From assembly GCA_015179025.1 (NCBI GenBank), contig WHUX01000580.1, positions 1 through 18,403 of the forward strand: 18,403 bases of DNA, written 5' to 3'. Below the pieces are notes generated by a model. The model did no database searches. It saw only the letters and a list, made by a program, of their open reading frames with translations, and had not been told where the DNA came from. The DNA is from Terfezia claveryi. Its lineage: Eukaryota > Ascomycota > Pezizomycetes > Pezizales > Pezizaceae. Shown here piece by piece: positions 17,300 through 18,403 of this stretch (positions are counted from its first letter, which is position 1; each line of letters opens with the position of its first letter). A program made the position numbers and the translations under genes.

Positions 17300-17380
17300 A
17301 TCTAAAATATGATGCCTCCGTCTCCTGGGTCATGTCCACTGGGCACTGTTAGTATCGAGTCCACAATAAAGTGAACCCTC

Positions 17381-17424
17381 GTTTTAAGCAACCCTCAGTC
17401 GGTCCCAAGAGGGTTGCTTATAAC
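17381..17424. repeat. Hairpin, 16-bp stem
   Basis: GTTTTAAGCAACCCTC at 17381-17396 pairs with GAGGGTTGCTTATAAC at 17409-17424 with one mismatch and a 12-nt loop. CCCTCGTTTTAA near 17376 also mirrors TTATAACGAGGG at 17989-18000, so the hairpin may belong to the left end of an older element that encloses the next feature. Confidence 0.65.
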
Positions 17425-17427
17425 TAG

Positions 17428-17981
17428 GCCTGGGCACGAGCCGGCTCGAGCCGACTCGTGGTTTTACAAAGGAGCTCGAGCCGGCTCGCGAGAATTGCAA
17501 GAGTAAATAGATAACTGCGTACGCTACATATCTGTATAGGTCATGGAAAAAATCAAAGACGCAGAAATATGGAAGATACAGATATAAACAGACGTGGAAA
17601 TGGACAGAATCAATTTCAACCTTCATCGTCCACCTAAAGTCGGCTGCGAAATCGGACGATACATAGGACTGCAATATTGTCGTAACCGAGCAAATGGTAG
17701 GTTTCAACCATAGCGAGATACAGCGGTGATTTCATCAATTTGTGCAGTTTCCTCCTCTTGTGTTGGTAGGCGTGTTTGGTTATGCCGGAAATGGAGCGAT
17801 TATAGTTGTAAATTTTGAAGGGAGGAAATGAACTCCAGGACTGCCGGAGGAGGTTGTGTTATTGAGAAAGAAAAAAAAGAGGAAAGGGTGGAACTGCAAC
17901 GCATCTTGAAGATTTCCACTCACCGGGTACCTTCGGTATTTCGCGGTTACAACGACCTCCGGGCTCGGCTCGTGCCCAGGC
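17428..17981. mobile_element. Short hAT-like TIR element (MITE)
   Basis: GCCTGGGCACGAGCCG at 17428 and its exact reverse complement ending at 17981 form 16-bp terminal inverted repeats. A second GAGCCGGCTCG lies just inside the left end. A GGGC(A/C)CGAGCC core is seen in many hAT-family ends. The 554-bp interior has no convincing ORF. No clear 8-bp target duplication is visible, so the class is tentative. Confidence 0.5.
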
Positions 17982-18153
17982 GTACAAGTTATAACGAGGG
18001 GTGTCTTATATCGAGATATATACAAAGGAATTTGAAAACTTCCGGCCCCGGGCTAAAATAACGCATGATTGTTGTTTGTTGCTGTGCAATTCGAGCCATG
18101 CCTCGTAGTCCCTCAATGTCCCGCTTTCTCTATATAGCAGAGCCTCTAGCTGC

Positions 18154-18362
18154 TCAGTTTCTGACTCTTAACATGTGGGTTTTGAAATCAAGGAGACTTA
18201 GGCCCTCAAGAAAGTTAAGTGCTGCCTTATAGGAGATAATAGGCACATCGGAGGTATCGTCAGCCTTTGAATCTGACTTATGTTCATGTATCCAGAATAC
18301 ATTACTCCTCCTCTCCGCAGAATTTTCTACCCAAAGATCAATGGAATCAATAAACTCAGAAA

Positions 18363-18370
<8 letters not shown>
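18154..18370 (-). pseudogene. C-terminal fragment, possibly pogo/Tigger-like transposase
   Basis: The minus strand is open for about 72 codons from the homopolymer down to TGA at 18154-18156. It reads SLSEFIDSIDLWVEN, WIHEHKSDSKADD, then SDVPIISYKAALNFLEGLSL. The last part resembles the helix near the C-terminus of pogo/Tigger-type transposases (acidic run, a P-x-(I/V)-S motif, then an ALxxLExLxL-like helix). The 5' part is replaced by a poly-A run on this strand, so it is truncated or continues beyond the window. Confidence is higher that it is coding-derived than that the family is right. Confidence 0.35.
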
Positions 18371-18402
<32 letters not shown>

Positions 18403-18403
18403 A
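18371..18403. repeat. Poly-T/poly-A homopolymer at window end
   Basis: A run of about 24 T followed by at least 8 A ends the window. It could be a microsatellite, a retroposon tail or an assembly edge. Confidence 0.7.

Overview
The window looks like a repeat-rich stretch of a filamentous ascomycete genome. The evidence is short spliceosomal introns (59 and 78 nt) with GTATGT/GTAGGT donors, ACTAAC-type branch sites and TAG acceptors; fungal-type Ty1/copia, LINE and TA-flanked DNA transposons; and low gene density. No rRNA, functional tRNA, CRISPR array or bacterial-type operon was seen. The species cannot be fixed from the sequence; a TE-rich pezizomycete is a guess.

Layout. 1-958: no supported gene. 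959-2455: a non-autonomous element made of two ~0.5 kb inverted arms around an AT-rich core, with a hairpin near each tip. 2550-9177: a complete Ty1/copia retrotransposon on the minus strand, with 452-bp LTRs about 98% identical, a GGTTG target duplication, a half-tRNA-type primer site, a polypurine tract, gag, and a pol broken by two nonsense codons and a frame change. Pol carries two large in-frame tandem-repeat linkers, one on each side of the integrase. 9655-10800: an unrecognised 381-aa gene (+). 10801-12040: no supported gene. 12069-14860: TE debris, comprising three copies of a T-rich-flanked repeat, a LINE 3' fragment, and two oppositely oriented TA-flanked TIR elements with subterminal repeats and a shared coding tail. 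15435-17116: a second gene (+), best read as six exons encoding 455 aa. 17381-17981: a hairpin and a hAT-like 16-bp TIR pair. 18154-18370: a transposase-like coding fragment (-), next to a homopolymer at the window end.

The most striking system is the second gene. Its 3' half consists of four tandem 152-bp units, and each unit holds a complete 59-nt intron and enough coding sequence to make a 93-nt (31-codon), phase-0 exon. The gene therefore appears to lengthen a heptad coiled coil by duplicating exon and intron together, so spliced length always changes by 31 residues. The stop codon that ends the long uninterrupted reading frame (16395-16397) coincides with the acceptor of a 78-nt phase-0 intron. 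Removing that intron joins the N-terminal region to a leucine heptad series. The two protein-coding genes show no visible functional link to each other; the rest of the window is transposon biology.
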